Below are positions 1-9,346 of a DNA stretch of 64,000 bases, piece after piece (the stretch's first letter is position 1; every line of letters starts with the position of its first letter). The translations under genes were made by a program, and so were the position numbers. The notes beneath the pieces were generated by a model that did not search any database, was not told the origin of the DNA, and was given only the letters and a program-made list of their open reading frames with translations. Origin of the DNA: Flavobacterium sp. MC2016-06 (GTDB taxonomy: Bacteria; Bacteroidota; Bacteroidia; Flavobacteriales; Flavobacteriaceae); the NCBI RefSeq assembly GCF_009711165.2, contig NZ_WMID02000004.1, positions 124,001-188,000 on the forward strand, given 5' to 3'.

Positions 1-67
1 AATTAGAAGTGTAAGAAGAACAGTTGCAAGATTGGCTACAGAGTTAACTAAAAGAGAGTTACAATAA
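1..67 (+). CDS. rpmC: Ribosomal protein L29, 3' end only
   Basis: Only the last 21 codons are present, reading IRSVRRTVARLATELTKREL and a final Q before TAA at 65-67; the start lies outside the window. The sequence matches the C-terminal helix of L29, a small 50S protein near the tunnel exit. Its place just before rpsQ is the universal S10 operon order. Identification from a fragment, strengthened by position. Confidence 0.85.
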   Translation, partial: IRSVRRTVARLATELTKRELQ

Positions 68-84
68 TTGTATTCTGCTGAAAG

Positions 85-345
85 ATGGAAGAAAAAAGAA
101 ATTTAAGAAAAGAAAGAATTGGTGTTGTTACTTCAAATAAAATGGACAAGTCTATTGTTATTGCTGAAGTAAGAAAAGTAAAACACCCATTATACGGTAA
201 GTTCGTGTTGAAAACTAAGAAATACGTTGCACACGACGAAACAAACGACTGTAACATTGGAGATACTGTAAGAATTAGCGAAACGCGTCCTTTAAGTAAA
301 ACAAAATGTTGGAGATTAGTTGAAATCTTAGAAAGAGCTAAATAA
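85..345 (+). CDS. rpsQ: 30S ribosomal protein S17
   Basis: 86 residues, normal length for S17, a primary 16S rRNA-binding protein of the 30S body. Typical blocks are visible: [19 protein letters not shown] near the N-terminus and the [29 protein letters not shown] core with the OB-fold. The ATG follows the rpmC stop by 17 bases, and rplN begins 2 bases after its stop, so it is translated from the polycistronic S10-spc message. Confidence 0.97.
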   Translation: MEEKRNLRKERIGVVTSNKMDKSIVIAEVRKVKHPLYGKFVLKTKKYVAHDETNDCNIGDTVRISETRPLSKTKCWRLVEILERAK

Positions 346-347
346 TT

Positions 348-716
348 ATGGTACAACAAGAATCAAGACTAAAAGTAGCAGATAACACGGGGGCAAAAGA
401 AGTTTTAACTATCCGTGTTTTAGGAGGTACCAAAAGAAGGTATGCCTCTGTTGGTGACAAGATTGTAGTTTCTATCAAAGATGCAACTCCAAACGGAAAC
501 GTTAAAAAAGGAGCTGTTTCAACTGCAGTTGTTGTACGTACCAAAAAAGAAGTGAGAAGAGCTGATGGTTCTTATATCCGTTTCGATGACAATGCATGTG
601 TTCTTTTGAACGCTGCAGGGGAAATGAGAGGAACTCGTGTTTTTGGTCCGGTAGCAAGAGAACTTCGTGAAAAACAATTCATGAAAATTGTATCATTAGC
701 ACCAGAAGTGCTTTAA
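348..716 (+). CDS. rplN: 50S ribosomal protein L14
   Basis: 122 residues, standard length. The start [19 protein letters not shown], the [12 protein letters not shown] turn and the C-terminal [23 protein letters not shown] segment are all diagnostic of L14, which binds 23S rRNA at the intersubunit bridge with L19. First gene of the classical spc segment. Two bases separate it from rpsQ and 11 from rplX. Confidence 0.98.
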
Positions 717-727
717 TTCGTTTTAAG

Positions 728-1042
728 ATGATAAAGCTAAAAATAAAATCAGGAGATATCGTAAGAGTAATTGCTGGAGACCATAAAGGTGCCGAAGGTA
801 AAGTGTTACGTGTTTACCGTGAGAAAAATAAAGCGATAGTTGAAGGTGTAAACATGGTTTCGAAACATACAAAACCAAGTGCTAAAAACCCTCAAGGTGG
901 TATCGTTAAGAAAGAAGCTTCTATACAAATATCTAACATTTCACTAATTGATCCTAAAACTAAGGAAACAACTAGAGTTGGTATTAGAGTAGAAGGAGAT
1001 AAGAAAGTAAGATTTTCAAAAAAATCTAATCAAGTACTATAG
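728..1042 (+). CDS. rplX: 50S ribosomal protein L24
   Basis: 104 residues with an N-terminal KOW motif ([22 protein letters not shown], about residues 8-29) and the downstream [12 protein letters not shown] segment typical of L24, an assembly initiator protein that contacts the 5' end of 23S rRNA. Two bases before rplE, which suggests translational coupling. Confidence 0.97.
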   Translation: MIKLKIKSGDIVRVIAGDHKGAEGKVLRVYREKNKAIVEGVNMVSKHTKPSAKNPQGGIVKKEASIQISNISLIDPKTKETTRVGIRVEGDKKVRFSKKSNQVL

Positions 1043-1044
1043 TA

Positions 1045-1596
1045 ATGGCATATACACCTAGACTAAAAGAAGAATATAAGAGTAGAGTAATCTCTGCTCT
1101 TAAAGAGGAATTCGGATATACAAACGTAATGCAAGTTCCAAAATTGGAAAAAATCGTTTTGAGCCGTGGAGTTGGTGCAGCTGTATCTGATAAAAAACTT
1201 ATTGACTATGCAGTTGATGAGTTGACAAAGATCACTGGACAAAAAGCAGTATCTACTATTTCAAAGAAAGACGTTGCGTCATTCAAATTGAGAAAAGGGA
1301 TGCCGATTGGAGCAAAAGTAACTTTGCGTGGAGAAAGAATGTATGAGTTTTTAGATAGACTTATTACTTCTGCTTTGCCACGTGTAAGAGATTTTAGTGG
1401 TATTAAAGCTACTGGATTTGATGGTAGAGGTAATTATAACCTTGGAGTTTTAGAGCAAATCATTTTCCCTGAAATTGATATTGACAAAGTAAACAAAATT
1501 TCAGGAATGGATATTACTTTTGTTACTACTGCTCAAACAGACAAAGAAGCAAAGTCGTTATTGGCTGAATTAGGTTTACCTTTTAAAAAGAATTAA
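1045..1596 (+). CDS. rplE: 50S ribosomal protein L5
   Basis: 183 residues. L5 signatures include the N-terminal [13 protein letters not shown] segment, the [11 protein letters not shown] block and the C-terminal [18 protein letters not shown] region. L5 binds 5S rRNA and contacts P-site tRNA in the central protuberance. Packed between rplX and rpsN with gaps of 2 and 3 bases. Confidence 0.98.
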   Translation: MAYTPRLKEEYKSRVISALKEEFGYTNVMQVPKLEKIVLSRGVGAAVSDKKLIDYAVDELTKITGQKAVSTISKKDVASFKLRKGMPIGAKVTLRGERMYEFLDRLITSALPRVRDFSGIKATGFDGRGNYNLGVLEQIIFPEIDIDKVNKISGMDITFVTTAQTDKEAKSLLAELGLPFKKN

Positions 1597-1599
1597 GAC

Positions 1600-1869
1600 A
1601 TGGCTAAAGAATCAATGAAAGCCCGCGAGGTTAAGAGAGAAAAAACGGTAGCGAAGTATGCTGAGAAAAGAAAAGCTTTGAAAGAAGCTGGAGATTTTGA
1701 AGGTTTACAAAAATTACCTAAAAATGCTTCACCAGTTCGTTTACATAATCGTTGTAAATTAACAGGTAGACCAAGGGGGTATATCCGTCAATTCGGTATT
1801 TCACGTGTAACTTTCCGTGAAATGGCTAACAATGGGTTAATTCCTGGTGTAAAAAAAGCATCTTGGTAA
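1600..1869 (+). CDS. rpsN: 30S ribosomal protein S14, zinc-free long form
   Basis: 89 residues, the longer form of S14. The conserved [19 protein letters not shown] stretch is present, but only one cysteine remains, so the CxxC...CxxC zinc ribbon of the short form is absent. S14 sits in the 30S head near S3 and S10. An unusually long gap of 105 bases follows before rpsH. Confidence 0.97.
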   Translation: MAKESMKAREVKREKTVAKYAEKRKALKEAGDFEGLQKLPKNASPVRLHNRCKLTGRPRGYIRQFGISRVTFREMANNGLIPGVKKASW

Positions 1870-1893
1870 TCTCGTAAAAAGTTAGTACTTTTG
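1862..1893 (+). promoter_or_regulatory. Candidate internal promoter before rpsH
   Basis: TACTTTTG at 1886-1893 is an exact match to the Bacteroidetes -7 consensus TAnnTTTG. A CTTGG stretch at 1862-1866 lies about 20 bases upstream, a suitable -33 position. The -33 part overlaps the rpsN stop. It would give rpsH and downstream genes an independent transcript. Sequence match only. Confidence 0.5.
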
Positions 1894-1925
1894 CAAACCA
1901 AAAAATAATTTTAATTGATTAAAGG

Positions 1926-1950
1926 TTCAGGAAGCATATTGCTTCCTGAA
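1926..1950 (+). promoter_or_regulatory. Perfect hairpin in the rpsH leader
   Basis: TTCAGGAAGC (1926-1935) pairs without mismatch to GCTTCCTGAA (1941-1950) around a 5-base ATATT loop. GG and CC just outside can add two pairs across an AA bulge. There is no T-run after it, so it is not an intrinsic terminator. It lies 24 bases before the rpsH ATG and could be a ribosomal-protein binding site or an mRNA stability element. Confidence 0.6.
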
Positions 1951-1974
1951 AACCATAATCGCAATCAAATACAT

Positions 1975-2373
1975 ATGTATACAGATCCTATTGCAGATTA
2001 TTTGACTAGAGTTCGTAACGCTGTGGCTGCAAACCACAAAGTTGTTGAAATTCCAGCTTCTAATCTAAAAAAAGAAATAACTAAGATCTTATTTGATCAA
2101 GGTTATATCTTGAGTTACAAATTTGAGGACAACACTGTTCAGGGTTCAATCAAAATTGCTTTGAAGTATGATAAAGATACTAAAGAGCCTGTAATTAAAG
2201 ATATCCAAAGAATTAGTAAACCTGGTTTACGTAAATACGCAGGTGCTGCCAAATTACCAAGAATCCTTAACGGATTAGGAATTGCTATTGTTTCTACATC
2301 AAAAGGTTTGATGACTGGAAAACAAGCTAAGCAATTGAATGTAGGTGGTGAAGTAATTTGTTACGTATACTAA
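1975..2373 (+). CDS. rpsH: 30S ribosomal protein S8
   Basis: 132 residues from ATG 1975, giving the family start MYTDPIADYLTRVRNA. An in-frame TTG at 1915 would add 20 residues unlike S8 and would translate through the hairpin, so it is not used here. The C-terminal signature STSKGLMTGKQAK and the NVGGEVICYVY end are clear. S8 binds the central domain of 16S rRNA; in E. coli it is the translational repressor of the spc operon. The promoter-like element and hairpin directly upstream are noteworthy in that light. Confidence 0.97.
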   Translation: MYTDPIADYLTRVRNAVAANHKVVEIPASNLKKEITKILFDQGYILSYKFEDNTVQGSIKIALKYDKDTKEPVIKDIQRISKPGLRKYAGAAKLPRILNGLGIAIVSTSKGLMTGKQAKQLNVGGEVICYVY

Positions 2374-2391
2374 TTTTAAAGACTAGATAAG

Positions 2392-2934
2392 ATGTCAAGA
2401 ATAGGTAAAAGCCCAATTGTAATCATTGCTGGAGTAACTGTAGAAGTTAAAGACGGTATTGTTACAGTAAAAGGAAAAAAAGGTCAACTAACTCAGGAGT
2501 TTTCGGACGTAACTGTAAAAGTTGAAGGCGATCAAGTTTTAGTAGAAAGATCGTCTGATCATAAAGACCAAAGAGCAAAACACGGATTATACAGATCATT
2601 AATCAATAACATGATTCTTGGTGTATCTGAAGGTTTTACAAAAGAACTTGAATTAGTTGGAGTTGGTTATAGAGCTTCAAACCAAGGTCAAAAGTTAGAT
2701 TTAGCTCTTGGATATTCTCACAATATTGTTTTAGAAATTGCTCCAGAAGTAGTTTTAGAAACAATATCTGAAAAAGGTAAAAACCCTATCGTAAAATTAA
2801 CATCATTTGATAAACAACTTTTAGGTCAAGTTGCTGCGAAAATCAGAGGTTTCCGTAAGCCTGAGCCATATAAAGGAAAAGGTGTTAAATTTGTGGGTGA
2901 AGTATTAAGAAGAAAAGCAGGTAAATCAGCTTAA
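2392..2934 (+). CDS. rplF: 50S ribosomal protein L6
   Basis: 180 residues, standard for L6, with two repeated alpha/beta domains. The start MSRIGKSPI and the C-terminal [13 protein letters not shown] motif are diagnostic. L6 binds 23S helix 97 near the factor-binding site. 18 bases after rpsH and 11 before rplR. Confidence 0.98.
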   Translation: MSRIGKSPIVIIAGVTVEVKDGIVTVKGKKGQLTQEFSDVTVKVEGDQVLVERSSDHKDQRAKHGLYRSLINNMILGVSEGFTKELELVGVGYRASNQGQKLDLALGYSHNIVLEIAPEVVLETISEKGKNPIVKLTSFDKQLLGQVAAKIRGFRKPEPYKGKGVKFVGEVLRRKAGKSA

Positions 2935-2945
2935 AAAATAAGATT

Positions 2946-3296
2946 ATGTCATTAACAAAATCTGATAGAAGACAGAGAATTAGATTCAGAATTAGAAAAT
3001 CGATTAGTGGTTCTGCTACTAACCCAAGACTATCTGTATTTAGAAGTAACAAAGAAATTTACGCTCAACTTATTGATGATGTAAATGGAGTTACTATATT
3101 AGCTGCATCTTCAAGAGAAAAAGAAATAGGAAAAGGTACTAACGTTGAAATCGCTGCTGCAGTTGGAAAACTTGTTGCTGAGAAAGCGTTAAAAGCTGGG
3201 ATTGATACCATCACTTTTGATAGAGGAGGTTATTTATATCACGGTCGTATTAAATCATTAGCAGAAGGCGCAAGAGCGGCTGGACTTAAATTCTAA
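2946..3296 (+). CDS. rplR: 50S ribosomal protein L18
   Basis: 116 residues with the basic N-terminal [15 protein letters not shown] segment, the [18 protein letters not shown] block and the C-terminal [20 protein letters not shown] motif, all typical of L18, which carries 5S rRNA into the 50S subunit together with L5. Six bases before rpsE. Confidence 0.98.
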   Translation: MSLTKSDRRQRIRFRIRKSISGSATNPRLSVFRSNKEIYAQLIDDVNGVTILAASSREKEIGKGTNVEIAAAVGKLVAEKALKAGIDTITFDRGGYLYHGRIKSLAEGARAAGLKF

Positions 3297-3302
3297 TATA
3301 TT

Positions 3303-3824
3303 ATGTCTAAATACAAAAATGTAGAATTGGTAAAACCAAGTGGTCTTGAACTTAAAGATCGTCTGGTAAGTGTTAATCGTGTTACTAAAGTTACAAAAGG
3401 TGGTAGAGCTTTCGGTTTTTCTGCTATTGTAGTTGTAGGTGATGAAAATGGAGTAGTTGGTCACGGATTAGGAAAATCTAAAGACGTTTCTGAAGCAATT
3501 GCGAAAGCAGTAGAAGATGCTAAGAAAAATTTAGTAAAAATTCCTTTGAATGGTCAATCAGTTCCTCACGAACAAAAAGGTAAATTTGGTGGTGCACGTG
3601 TATTCTTAATTCCTGCTTCTCATGGTACAGGAGTTATTGCTGGTGGAGCTGTTCGTTCAGTTCTTGAATCAGTAGGTATTCATGATGTGTTATCAAAATC
3701 TCAAGGATCATCAAATCCTCATAATGTGGTAAAAGCAACTTTTGATGCTTTATTACAAATGAGAAGCGCTCATACTGTTGCAAAGCAAAGAGGTGTTTCT
3801 TTAGAAAAAGTTTTTAAAGGTTAA
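3303..3824 (+). CDS. rpsE: 30S ribosomal protein S5
   Basis: 173 residues. The double-stranded RNA-binding N-terminal half ([22 protein letters not shown]) and the C-terminal [20 protein letters not shown] motif identify S5, which contributes to decoding accuracy and the mRNA entry helicase together with S3 and S4. Standard length and position between rplR and rpmD. Confidence 0.98.
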   Translation: MSKYKNVELVKPSGLELKDRLVSVNRVTKVTKGGRAFGFSAIVVVGDENGVVGHGLGKSKDVSEAIAKAVEDAKKNLVKIPLNGQSVPHEQKGKFGGARVFLIPASHGTGVIAGGAVRSVLESVGIHDVLSKSQGSSNPHNVVKATFDALLQMRSAHTVAKQRGVSLEKVFKG

Positions 3825-3836
3825 TTCAAGGAAATT

Positions 3837-4019
3837 ATGGCTAAATTATTAGTAAAACAAGTAAGAAGCAAAATCAACTGTCCTCTTTCTCAAAAAAGAG
3901 GTTTGGAAGCTTTAGGTCTACGTAAAATGGGACAAGTTGTAGAGCATGATTCAAACCCTGCTATCCTTGGTATGATAAACAAAGTTAAACACTTAGTTTC
4001 TGTAGAAGAAGCTAAATAA
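3837..4019 (+). CDS. rpmD: 50S ribosomal protein L30
   Basis: 60 residues, the usual size. The [12 protein letters not shown] start and the [15 protein letters not shown] core match L30, a small globular 50S protein that is not universally conserved but is expected between rpsE and rplO. Twelve bases after rpsE. Confidence 0.96.
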   Translation: MAKLLVKQVRSKINCPLSQKRGLEALGLRKMGQVVEHDSNPAILGMINKVKHLVSVEEAK

Positions 4020-4030
4020 CAAATACTGTT

Positions 4031-4483
4031 ATGAATTTAAGTAACTTACAACCAGCTGAAGGGTCAACACACAATCAAAATAAAAGATTAGGTAGAGGAG
4101 AAGGTTCAGGAAAAGGTGGTACTTCTGCAAGAGGTCACAAAGGAGCAAAATCTCGTTCTGGTTATTCTAAAAAGATTGGTTTTGAAGGAGGGCAAATGCC
4201 ACTTCAAAGACGTGTACCTAAGTTTGGTTTCACAAACATCAATCGTAAAGAATACGAAGGTGTTAATTTAGATACGCTTCAATTATTAGTAGATAATGGT
4301 GTAATTACTGATTCTGTTTCTATGACAGATTACGTAGCAAACCGTCTAGCTACCAAAAATGAAATCGTTAAGATTTTAGGTAGAGGAGAGTTGAAAGCAA
4401 AATTAAAAGTAACTGCCCACAAATTTACTGCTACTGCAAAAGCTGCTATTGAAGCTGCTGGTGGAGAAGCTGTAACTATATAA
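4031..4483 (+). CDS. rplO: 50S ribosomal protein L15
   Basis: 150 residues with the extended glycine- and arginine-rich N-terminal arm (RLGRGEGSGKGGTSARGHKG) that threads into 23S rRNA, the GFEGGQMPLQRRVPKFGF motif and the C-terminal globular domain. Late assembly protein. Located 13 bases upstream of secY, the usual order. Confidence 0.98.
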   Translation: MNLSNLQPAEGSTHNQNKRLGRGEGSGKGGTSARGHKGAKSRSGYSKKIGFEGGQMPLQRRVPKFGFTNINRKEYEGVNLDTLQLLVDNGVITDSVSMTDYVANRLATKNEIVKILGRGELKAKLKVTAHKFTATAKAAIEAAGGEAVTI

Positions 4484-4496
4484 CTTATCTATTAAG

Positions 4497-5843
4497 ATGA
4501 AGAAATTTATTGAATCAATAAGTAATGTTTGGAAAATCGAAGAACTGAAAAATAGAATCTTAATTACATTAGGATTGCTTTTGGTATATCGTTTTGGTGC
4601 ACACGTAACGCTTCCTGGAATTGACGCAACTCAATTAACAGGATTAGCGGGACAAACTAAACAAGGTTTAGGATCTATCCTAGATATGTTTACAGGAGGT
4701 GCTTTCTCTAAAGCTTCAGTTTTTGCTTTAGGTATTATGCCTTATATTTCTGCATCTATTGTTGTTCAGTTAATGGGAATTGCTATTCCTTATTTACAAA
4801 AACTTCAGAACGATGGAGAAAGTGGTAGAAAAAAGATTAATCAAATCACTCGTTGGTTGACTATAGCTATTACACTGGTTCAAGGTCCAACTTATATCTA
4901 TAATTTATACAGAACATTGCCTGGTAGTGCATTCTTACTAGGCTTTAATTCTCCTGAATTTTTGTTCTCGTCAGTAATCATCTTAGTTACAGGTACAATT
5001 TTTGCTATGTGGCTTGGTGAGAAAATTACAGATAAAGGTATTGGAAATGGAATTTCATTATTGATTATGGTTGGTATTTTGGCAAGATTACCTCAAGCAT
5101 TTATGCAAGAGTTTTCTTCAAGAGTTACCAATAACAATGGTGGTCCAATGTTATTAGTTATTGAAATTATTGTGTGGTTATTGGTAATCATTTCTTGTGT
5201 ATTGCTTACTATGGCAGTACGTAAAATTCCAGTTCAATACGCTCGTCGTACTACAACTGGTGATTATGAGCAAGATTTGGCAGGTGGTAATAGACAATGG
5301 ATTCCTCTTAAGCTTAACGCTTCTGGAGTAATGCCAATCATTTTTGCTCAGGCAATTATGTTTATACCTGCAGCAGTAGCTGGATTGTCTAAATCAGATA
5401 CATCACAATCTATCGTTGGAGCATTTAGTAATATGTTTGGTTTCTGGTATAATTTTGTTTTTGCAACTTTAATTATTGTATTTACATTCTTCTATACTGC
5501 AATCACTGTACCTACTAACAAAATGGCTGATGATTTAAAAAGAAGCGGTGGTTTTATCCCGGGCGTTCGTCCAGGTGCTGAAACTTCAGACTTTCTTGAT
5601 AAAGTGATGTCTTTAATAACTTTCCCAGGATCTTTATTCCTTGCTTTGATTGCTGTGTTCCCAGCTATTGTTGTAAGTATTATGGATGTACAACAATCTT
5701 GGGCAATGTTTTTTGGAGGTACCTCATTAATAATTATGGTTGGAGTTGCAATAGATACTATTCAACAAATCAATTCATACTTATTAAACAAACATTATGA
5801 TGGTTTAATGAAGACTGGTAAAAATAGAAAAGCGGTAGCTTAA
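4497..5843 (+). CDS. secY: Protein translocase subunit SecY
   Basis: 448 residues with about ten hydrophobic segments, the channel-forming subunit of the SecYEG translocon in the inner membrane. Recognisable features are the plug region after TM1, the [13 protein letters not shown] segment, the cytosolic PVQYARRTT loop used for ribosome and SecA contact, and the GFIPGVRPG motif with [10 protein letters not shown] at the end. It exports the outer-membrane proteins and lipoproteins encoded downstream, among others. Seven bases before infA. Confidence 0.98.
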   Translation: MKKFIESISNVWKIEELKNRILITLGLLLVYRFGAHVTLPGIDATQLTGLAGQTKQGLGSILDMFTGGAFSKASVFALGIMPYISASIVVQLMGIAIPYLQKLQNDGESGRKKINQITRWLTIAITLVQGPTYIYNLYRTLPGSAFLLGFNSPEFLFSSVIILVTGTIFAMWLGEKITDKGIGNGISLLIMVGILARLPQAFMQEFSSRVTNNNGGPMLLVIEIIVWLLVIISCVLLTMAVRKIPVQYARRTTTGDYEQDLAGGNRQWIPLKLNASGVMPIIFAQAIMFIPAAVAGLSKSDTSQSIVGAFSNMFGFWYNFVFATLIIVFTFFYTAITVPTNKMADDLKRSGGFIPGVRPGAETSDFLDKVMSLITFPGSLFLALIAVFPAIVVSIMDVQQSWAMFFGGTSLIIMVGVAIDTIQQINSYLLNKHYDGLMKTGKNRKAVA

Positions 5844-5850
5844 TATATTT

Positions 5851-6066
5851 ATGGCAAAACAATCAGCAATAGAACAAGACGGATCAATCATCGAAGCATT
5901 GTCAAATGCGATGTTCCGTGTGGAGTTAGAAAATGGACATATTGTAATTGCTCATATTTCTGGTAAAATGCGTATGCATTACATCAAGTTATTACCTGGT
6001 GATAAAGTGAAACTAGAAATGAGTCCTTATGATTTGTCAAAAGCAAGAATTACTTATCGATATTAA
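5851..6066 (+). CDS. infA: Translation initiation factor IF-1
   Basis: 71 residues, the usual size. [20 protein letters not shown], the FRVELENGH strand and [19 protein letters not shown] form the S1-type OB fold that occupies the 30S A site during initiation. Position between secY and rpmJ is the common arrangement. Confidence 0.97.
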   Translation: MAKQSAIEQDGSIIEALSNAMFRVELENGHIVIAHISGKMRMHYIKLLPGDKVKLEMSPYDLSKARITYRY

Positions 6067-6078
6067 AGGATATTCACT

Positions 6079-6195
6079 ATGAAAGTTAGAGCATCAGTAA
6101 AAAAGAGAAGTCCCGAGTGCATTATTGTGCGTAGAAAAGGGAGATTGTACGTAATAAACAAAAAGAATCCTAGATTTAAACAAAGACAAGGATAA
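6079..6195 (+). CDS. rpmJ: 50S ribosomal protein L36, zinc-free form
   Basis: 38 residues, [20 protein letters not shown] and so on, ending FKQRQG. Of the zinc ligands in the C+ form (Cys11, Cys14, Cys27, His33), only Cys14 remains; the other positions are Ser, Asn and Phe. It is therefore a C- type L36. The preceding S14 is also zinc-free. Twelve bases after infA, 2 before rpsM. The gene is easy to miss because of its length. Confidence 0.95.
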   Translation: MKVRASVKKRSPECIIVRRKGRLYVINKKNPRFKQRQG

Positions 6196-6197
6196 TT

Positions 6198-6572
6198 ATG
6201 GCAAGAATAGCAGGGGTAGATATCCCAAAAAATAAGAGAGGTGTTATAGCACTTACCTATATCTTCGGATTAGGAAGAAGTAGAGCTATTGAGATTTTAG
6301 AGAAAGCTCAAGTTAGCCAAGATAAAAAAGTTCAAGATTGGAATGATGATGAGATCGGAGCAATTCGTGAGGCAGTATCAGCTTTCAAAATTGAAGGAGA
6401 ATTACGTTCTGAAGTTTCTTTGAACATCAAACGTTTAATGGATATTGGTTGTTATAGAGGTATCCGTCATAGATCTGGTCTTCCATTAAGAGGACAAAGA
6501 ACTAAAAACAACTCTAGAACAAGAAAAGGTAAAAGAAAAACTGTTGCTAACAAGAAAAAAGCAACTAAATAA
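6198..6572 (+). CDS. rpsM: 30S ribosomal protein S13
   Basis: 124 residues. Family features include [15 protein letters not shown], the helix-hairpin-helix [15 protein letters not shown], and the basic tail with [21 protein letters not shown]13 lies in the 30S head and bridges to L5. Opens the alpha operon portion, directly after rpmJ. Confidence 0.98.
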   Translation: MARIAGVDIPKNKRGVIALTYIFGLGRSRAIEILEKAQVSQDKKVQDWNDDEIGAIREAVSAFKIEGELRSEVSLNIKRLMDIGCYRGIRHRSGLPLRGQRTKNNSRTRKGKRKTVANKKKATK

Positions 6573-6580
6573 TAAGTAAT

Positions 6581-6964
6581 ATGGCTAAAGCAACTGCAAA
6601 AAAACGTAAAGTTATCGTTGAATCAACGGGTGAAGCTCATATTTCTGCGACTTTCAACAATATTATCATTTCTTTGACTAATAAGAAAGGTGAAGTTATT
6701 TCTTGGTCTTCAGCTGGTAAAATGGGTTTCAGAGGTTCTAAAAAGAATACTCCGTACGCAGCTCAAATGGCAGCAGAAGATTGTAGTAAAGTAGCTCTTG
6801 AGGCAGGACTTAAAAAAGTAAAAGTTTATGTAAAAGGACCAGGAAACGGACGTGAGTCTGCTATTCGTTCTATTCATAACGGTGGAATTGAAGTTACAGA
6901 GATTATCGATGTTACTCCAATGCCTCACAACGGATGTCGTCCTCCAAAAAGACGTAGAGTTTAA
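6581..6964 (+). CDS. rpsK: 30S ribosomal protein S11
   Basis: 127 residues with [33 protein letters not shown] and the C-terminal [18 protein letters not shown] signature. S11 lines the 30S platform near the E-site mRNA path. A 92-base gap to rpsD follows, longer than elsewhere in the operon. Confidence 0.98.
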   Translation: MAKATAKKRKVIVESTGEAHISATFNNIIISLTNKKGEVISWSSAGKMGFRGSKKNTPYAAQMAAEDCSKVALEAGLKKVKVYVKGPGNGRESAIRSIHNGGIEVTEIIDVTPMPHNGCRPPKRRRV

Positions 6965-6991
6965 TACTCAAATTTAATTATAGTATAACCT

Positions 6992-7043
6992 AGATAGAAC
7001 ATAGATTATCGAAGGATAAGACCTGAATTCATAATCTCTATCT
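6992..7043 (+). promoter_or_regulatory. Structured leader upstream of rpsD
   Basis: Two nested complementary blocks are visible. AGATTAT (7003-7009) pairs with ATAATCT (7031-7037), and AGATAG (6992-6997) pairs with CTATCT (7038-7043), separated on the 5' side by a 5-base bulge. This makes a long stem around the 21-base loop in front of the S4 start. S4 is a known autogenous regulator in both E. coli and Bacillus, so an S4-binding leader is a reasonable inference but is not shown. Confidence 0.45.
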
Positions 7044-7056
7044 TAAACAATTTAAA

Positions 7057-7662
7057 ATGGCAAGATATACTGGTCCTAGTACAAGAATCGCTCGTAAATT
7101 TGGCGAAGCAATCTTCGGAGATGATAAATCTTTCGAAAAAAGAAATTACCCACCTGGACAACACGGGATGGCTAAAAAAAGAGGAAAAAAATCTGAGTAC
7201 GCTGTTCAGTTAATGGAAAAGCAAAAAGCTAAATATTCTTACGGAATTTTAGAAAAACAATTCAGAAATTTATTCGAAAAAGCATCAGCTACTAAAGGAG
7301 TTACTGGTGAAGTTTTATTACAATTATGCGAAGCAAGATTGGATAACGTAGTTTTTAGAATGGGTATTGCTCCTTCTAGAAGAGGTGCTCGTCAAATTGT
7401 ATCTCACAGACACGTTACTGTAAATGGTGAAGTTGTTAATATTCCTTCTTACCACCTTAAGCCTGGTGATAAAGTTGCAGTTCGTGAAAAATCTAAATCT
7501 TTAGAAGCTATCGAACGTTCTTTATCAAATTCAAGTCATGTTTATGAATGGATTACTTGGAACAATGATCTTAAAGAAGGAACTTTCGTTTCTGTACCTG
7601 CAAGACTTCAAATTCCAGAAAACATTAAAGAACAATTAATCGTAGAGTTGTACAACAAATAA
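7057..7662 (+). CDS. rpsD: 30S ribosomal protein S4
   Basis: 201 residues. The motif [10 protein letters not shown], the LFEKAS segment and the S4 RNA-binding domain ([31 protein letters not shown] in two parts, about residues 92-122) are clear. S4 nucleates 30S assembly and, in well-studied bacteria, represses its own operon. The zinc-binding N-terminal cysteines of the C+ form are absent. Confidence 0.98.
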   Translation: MARYTGPSTRIARKFGEAIFGDDKSFEKRNYPPGQHGMAKKRGKKSEYAVQLMEKQKAKYSYGILEKQFRNLFEKASATKGVTGEVLLQLCEARLDNVVFRMGIAPSRRGARQIVSHRHVTVNGEVVNIPSYHLKPGDKVAVREKSKSLEAIERSLSNSSHVYEWITWNNDLKEGTFVSVPARLQIPENIKEQLIVELYNK

Positions 7663-7683
7663 TAATTGACTTAGTCGAAATTT

Positions 7684-8676
7684 ATGGCAATATTTAATTT
7701 TCAAAAGCCCGATAAAGTTATCATGATCGATTCAACCGATTTTGAAGGTAAATTCGAATTTAGACCTTTAGAACCTGGTTATGGATTGACTGTTGGTAAT
7801 GCACTTAGAAGAGTTTTGCTTTCAGCATTAGAAGGTTATGCAATTACATCTGTTCGTATCGAGGGTGTAGATCATGAGTTTTCTACTATTTCAGGTGTTG
7901 TTGAAGATGTTACCGAAATTATCCTTAATCTTAAACAAGTACGTTTTAAACGTCAAATTGAAGATATCGATAATGAAGCAGTTACAATTTCTGTTTCAGG
8001 TAAAGATCAATTAACAGCAGGTGATTTTCAAAAATTTATTTCAGGTTTTCAAGTTTTGAATCCAGACCTTGTTATCTGTAATTTAGATTCTAAAATCAAA
8101 TTGAACTTCGATTTAACAATCGAAAAAGGTAGAGGATACGTTCCTGCTGAGGAGAACAAAAAACAAAATGCAGCAATTGGTACCATTTTTACAGATTCTA
8201 TTTTTACTCCGGTAAAAAATGTAAAATATGCAATTGAAAACTTCCGTGTGGAACAAAAGACAGATTACGAGAAATTAGTTTTTGAAATTAAAACTGATGG
8301 ATCGATTAATCCAAAAGATGCTCTTACTGAAGCTGCTAAAGTTTTAATTCACCACTTCATGTTATTTTCTGACGAAAGAATTACACTCGAGGCTGACGAA
8401 ATTGCACAAACAGAATCGTATGATGAAGAGTCATTGCATATGAGACAATTGCTTAAAACTAAGCTTGTTGATATGGATTTATCTGTGAGAGCATTAAATT
8501 GCTTGAAAGCGGCTGAAGTTGATACACTTGGTGATTTAGTATCGTTCAATAAAAATGACCTGATGAAATTCCGTAATTTTGGTAAAAAATCTTTAACTGA
8601 ACTTGATGAACTTGTTGCAGTTAAAAATTTGACTTTCGGAATGGATTTAGCTAAATACAAACTAGATAAAGAATAA
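7684..8676 (+). CDS. rpoA: RNA polymerase alpha subunit
   Basis: 330 residues, normal length. The N-terminal dimerisation domain carries [20 protein letters not shown]; the C-terminal domain (about residues 250-320) has [19 protein letters not shown] and the [12 protein letters not shown] helix that contacts UP elements and activators. It is cotranscribed with rpsD (21 bases) and followed by rplQ after a hairpin. In this phylum it works with an unusual primary sigma that reads TAnnTTTG promoters. Confidence 0.98.
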   Translation: MAIFNFQKPDKVIMIDSTDFEGKFEFRPLEPGYGLTVGNALRRVLLSALEGYAITSVRIEGVDHEFSTISGVVEDVTEIILNLKQVRFKRQIEDIDNEAVTISVSGKDQLTAGDFQKFISGFQVLNPDLVICNLDSKIKLNFDLTIEKGRGYVPAEENKKQNAAIGTIFTDSIFTPVKNVKYAIENFRVEQKTDYEKLVFEIKTDGSINPKDALTEAAKVLIHHFMLFSDERITLEADEIAQTESYDEESLHMRQLLKTKLVDMDLSVRALNCLKAAEVDTLGDLVSFNKNDLMKFRNFGKKSLTELDELVAVKNLTFGMDLAKYKLDKE

Positions 8677-8679
8677 TTC

Positions 8680-8697
8680 AATCCCGCTTGCGGGATT
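8680..8697 (+). promoter_or_regulatory. GC-rich hairpin between rpoA and rplQ
   Basis: AATCCCGC (8680-8687) is perfectly complementary to GCGGGATT (8690-8697) with only TT between, so the folded form would probably open to a 4-base loop. It is the most GC-rich short stem in the area. The following bases are AAATTTAAA, not a T-run, so full termination is unlikely. It may be a processing or attenuation site. Confidence 0.55.
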
Positions 8698-8712
8698 AAA
8701 TTTAAAATAGCA

Positions 8713-9201
8713 ATGAGACACGGAAAAAAATTCAATCACTTAAGCAGACAGACTGGACATAGAAAAGCTATGTTAGCTAATATGGCTTGTTCTCTTATTG
8801 AGCACAAACGTATTAACACTACTGTTGCTAAAGCTAAAGCGCTTAAACAATTCGTTGAGCCTTTAATCACAAAATCAAAAGAAGATACGACTCACAATCG
8901 TCGTATTGTTTTTGCTTACTTACGTAGCAAATATGCTGTAACTGACTTGTTCAGAGACGTAGCTGCTAAAGTTGGAGACCGTCCAGGTGGATACACTCGT
9001 ATCATTAAAGTTGGAAATCGTTTAGGAGATAATGCTGATATGGCAATGATCGAACTTGTAGATTTCAATGAACTTTACAATGGTGGTAAAAAAGAAGTTA
9101 AAAAAGCTAAAAGCCGTCGTGGTGGTAAAGCAAAAAAAGCTGAAGAGACTTCTGAAGCTCCTGCTGCTGAATCAGAATCGACTACTGAAGCTTCTGAATA
9201 A
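8713..9201 (+). CDS. rplQ: 50S ribosomal protein L17 with acidic/basic tail
   Basis: 162 residues. The core (about 1-118) has [20 protein letters not shown], the [19 protein letters not shown] motif and [20 protein letters not shown], typical of L17 at the tunnel exit. The last 40 or so residues are a low-complexity Lys/Ala/Glu/Ser extension absent from the 127-residue E. coli protein but common in this phylum. Last gene of the operon, followed by a strong terminator. Confidence 0.97.
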   Translation: MRHGKKFNHLSRQTGHRKAMLANMACSLIEHKRINTTVAKAKALKQFVEPLITKSKEDTTHNRRIVFAYLRSKYAVTDLFRDVAAKVGDRPGGYTRIIKVGNRLGDNADMAMIELVDFNELYNGGKKEVKKAKSRRGGKAKKAEETSEAPAAESESTTEASE

Positions 9202-9229
9202 TTATGAAAGTAATGATTCTATAGAAATC

Positions 9230-9265
9230 AAGGATAAACTAATTTTTAGTTTATCCTTTTTTTTT
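9230..9265 (+). terminator. Intrinsic terminator of the ribosomal operon
   Basis: AAGGATAAACTAA (9230-9242) pairs over all 13 bases with TTAGTTTATCCTT (9246-9258), loop of 3, then an uninterrupted T-run to 9265. It lies 28 bases after the rplQ stop. A textbook terminator and the strongest in the window. Confidence 0.92.
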
Positions 9266-9346
9266 GATTTTTTTTCTAATAGAATTGAAATTTAACTTAT
9301 TTGAAGAGTTAGGTTTTATTTTTATGGATGAAATTTTTAAAAAATC

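Noticed and set aside
1915..1974. In-frame TTG extension of rpsH by 20 codons
   Set aside because: It reads through the hairpin, starts just after a -7 element, and adds residues unlike any S8 N-terminus; ATG 1975 gives the family start.
8349..8735. 128-codon minus-strand frame opposite rpoA
   Set aside because: Antisense to the conserved alpha C-terminal domain with a Ser/Leu-rich composition typical of reverse frames of AT-rich genes; no promoter or homology.
9068..9295. 75-codon plus-strand frame over the end of rplQ
   Set aside because: It is the low-complexity Lys/Ala tail of L17 read in another frame (poly-Lys/Leu), runs through the terminator, and has no independent support.
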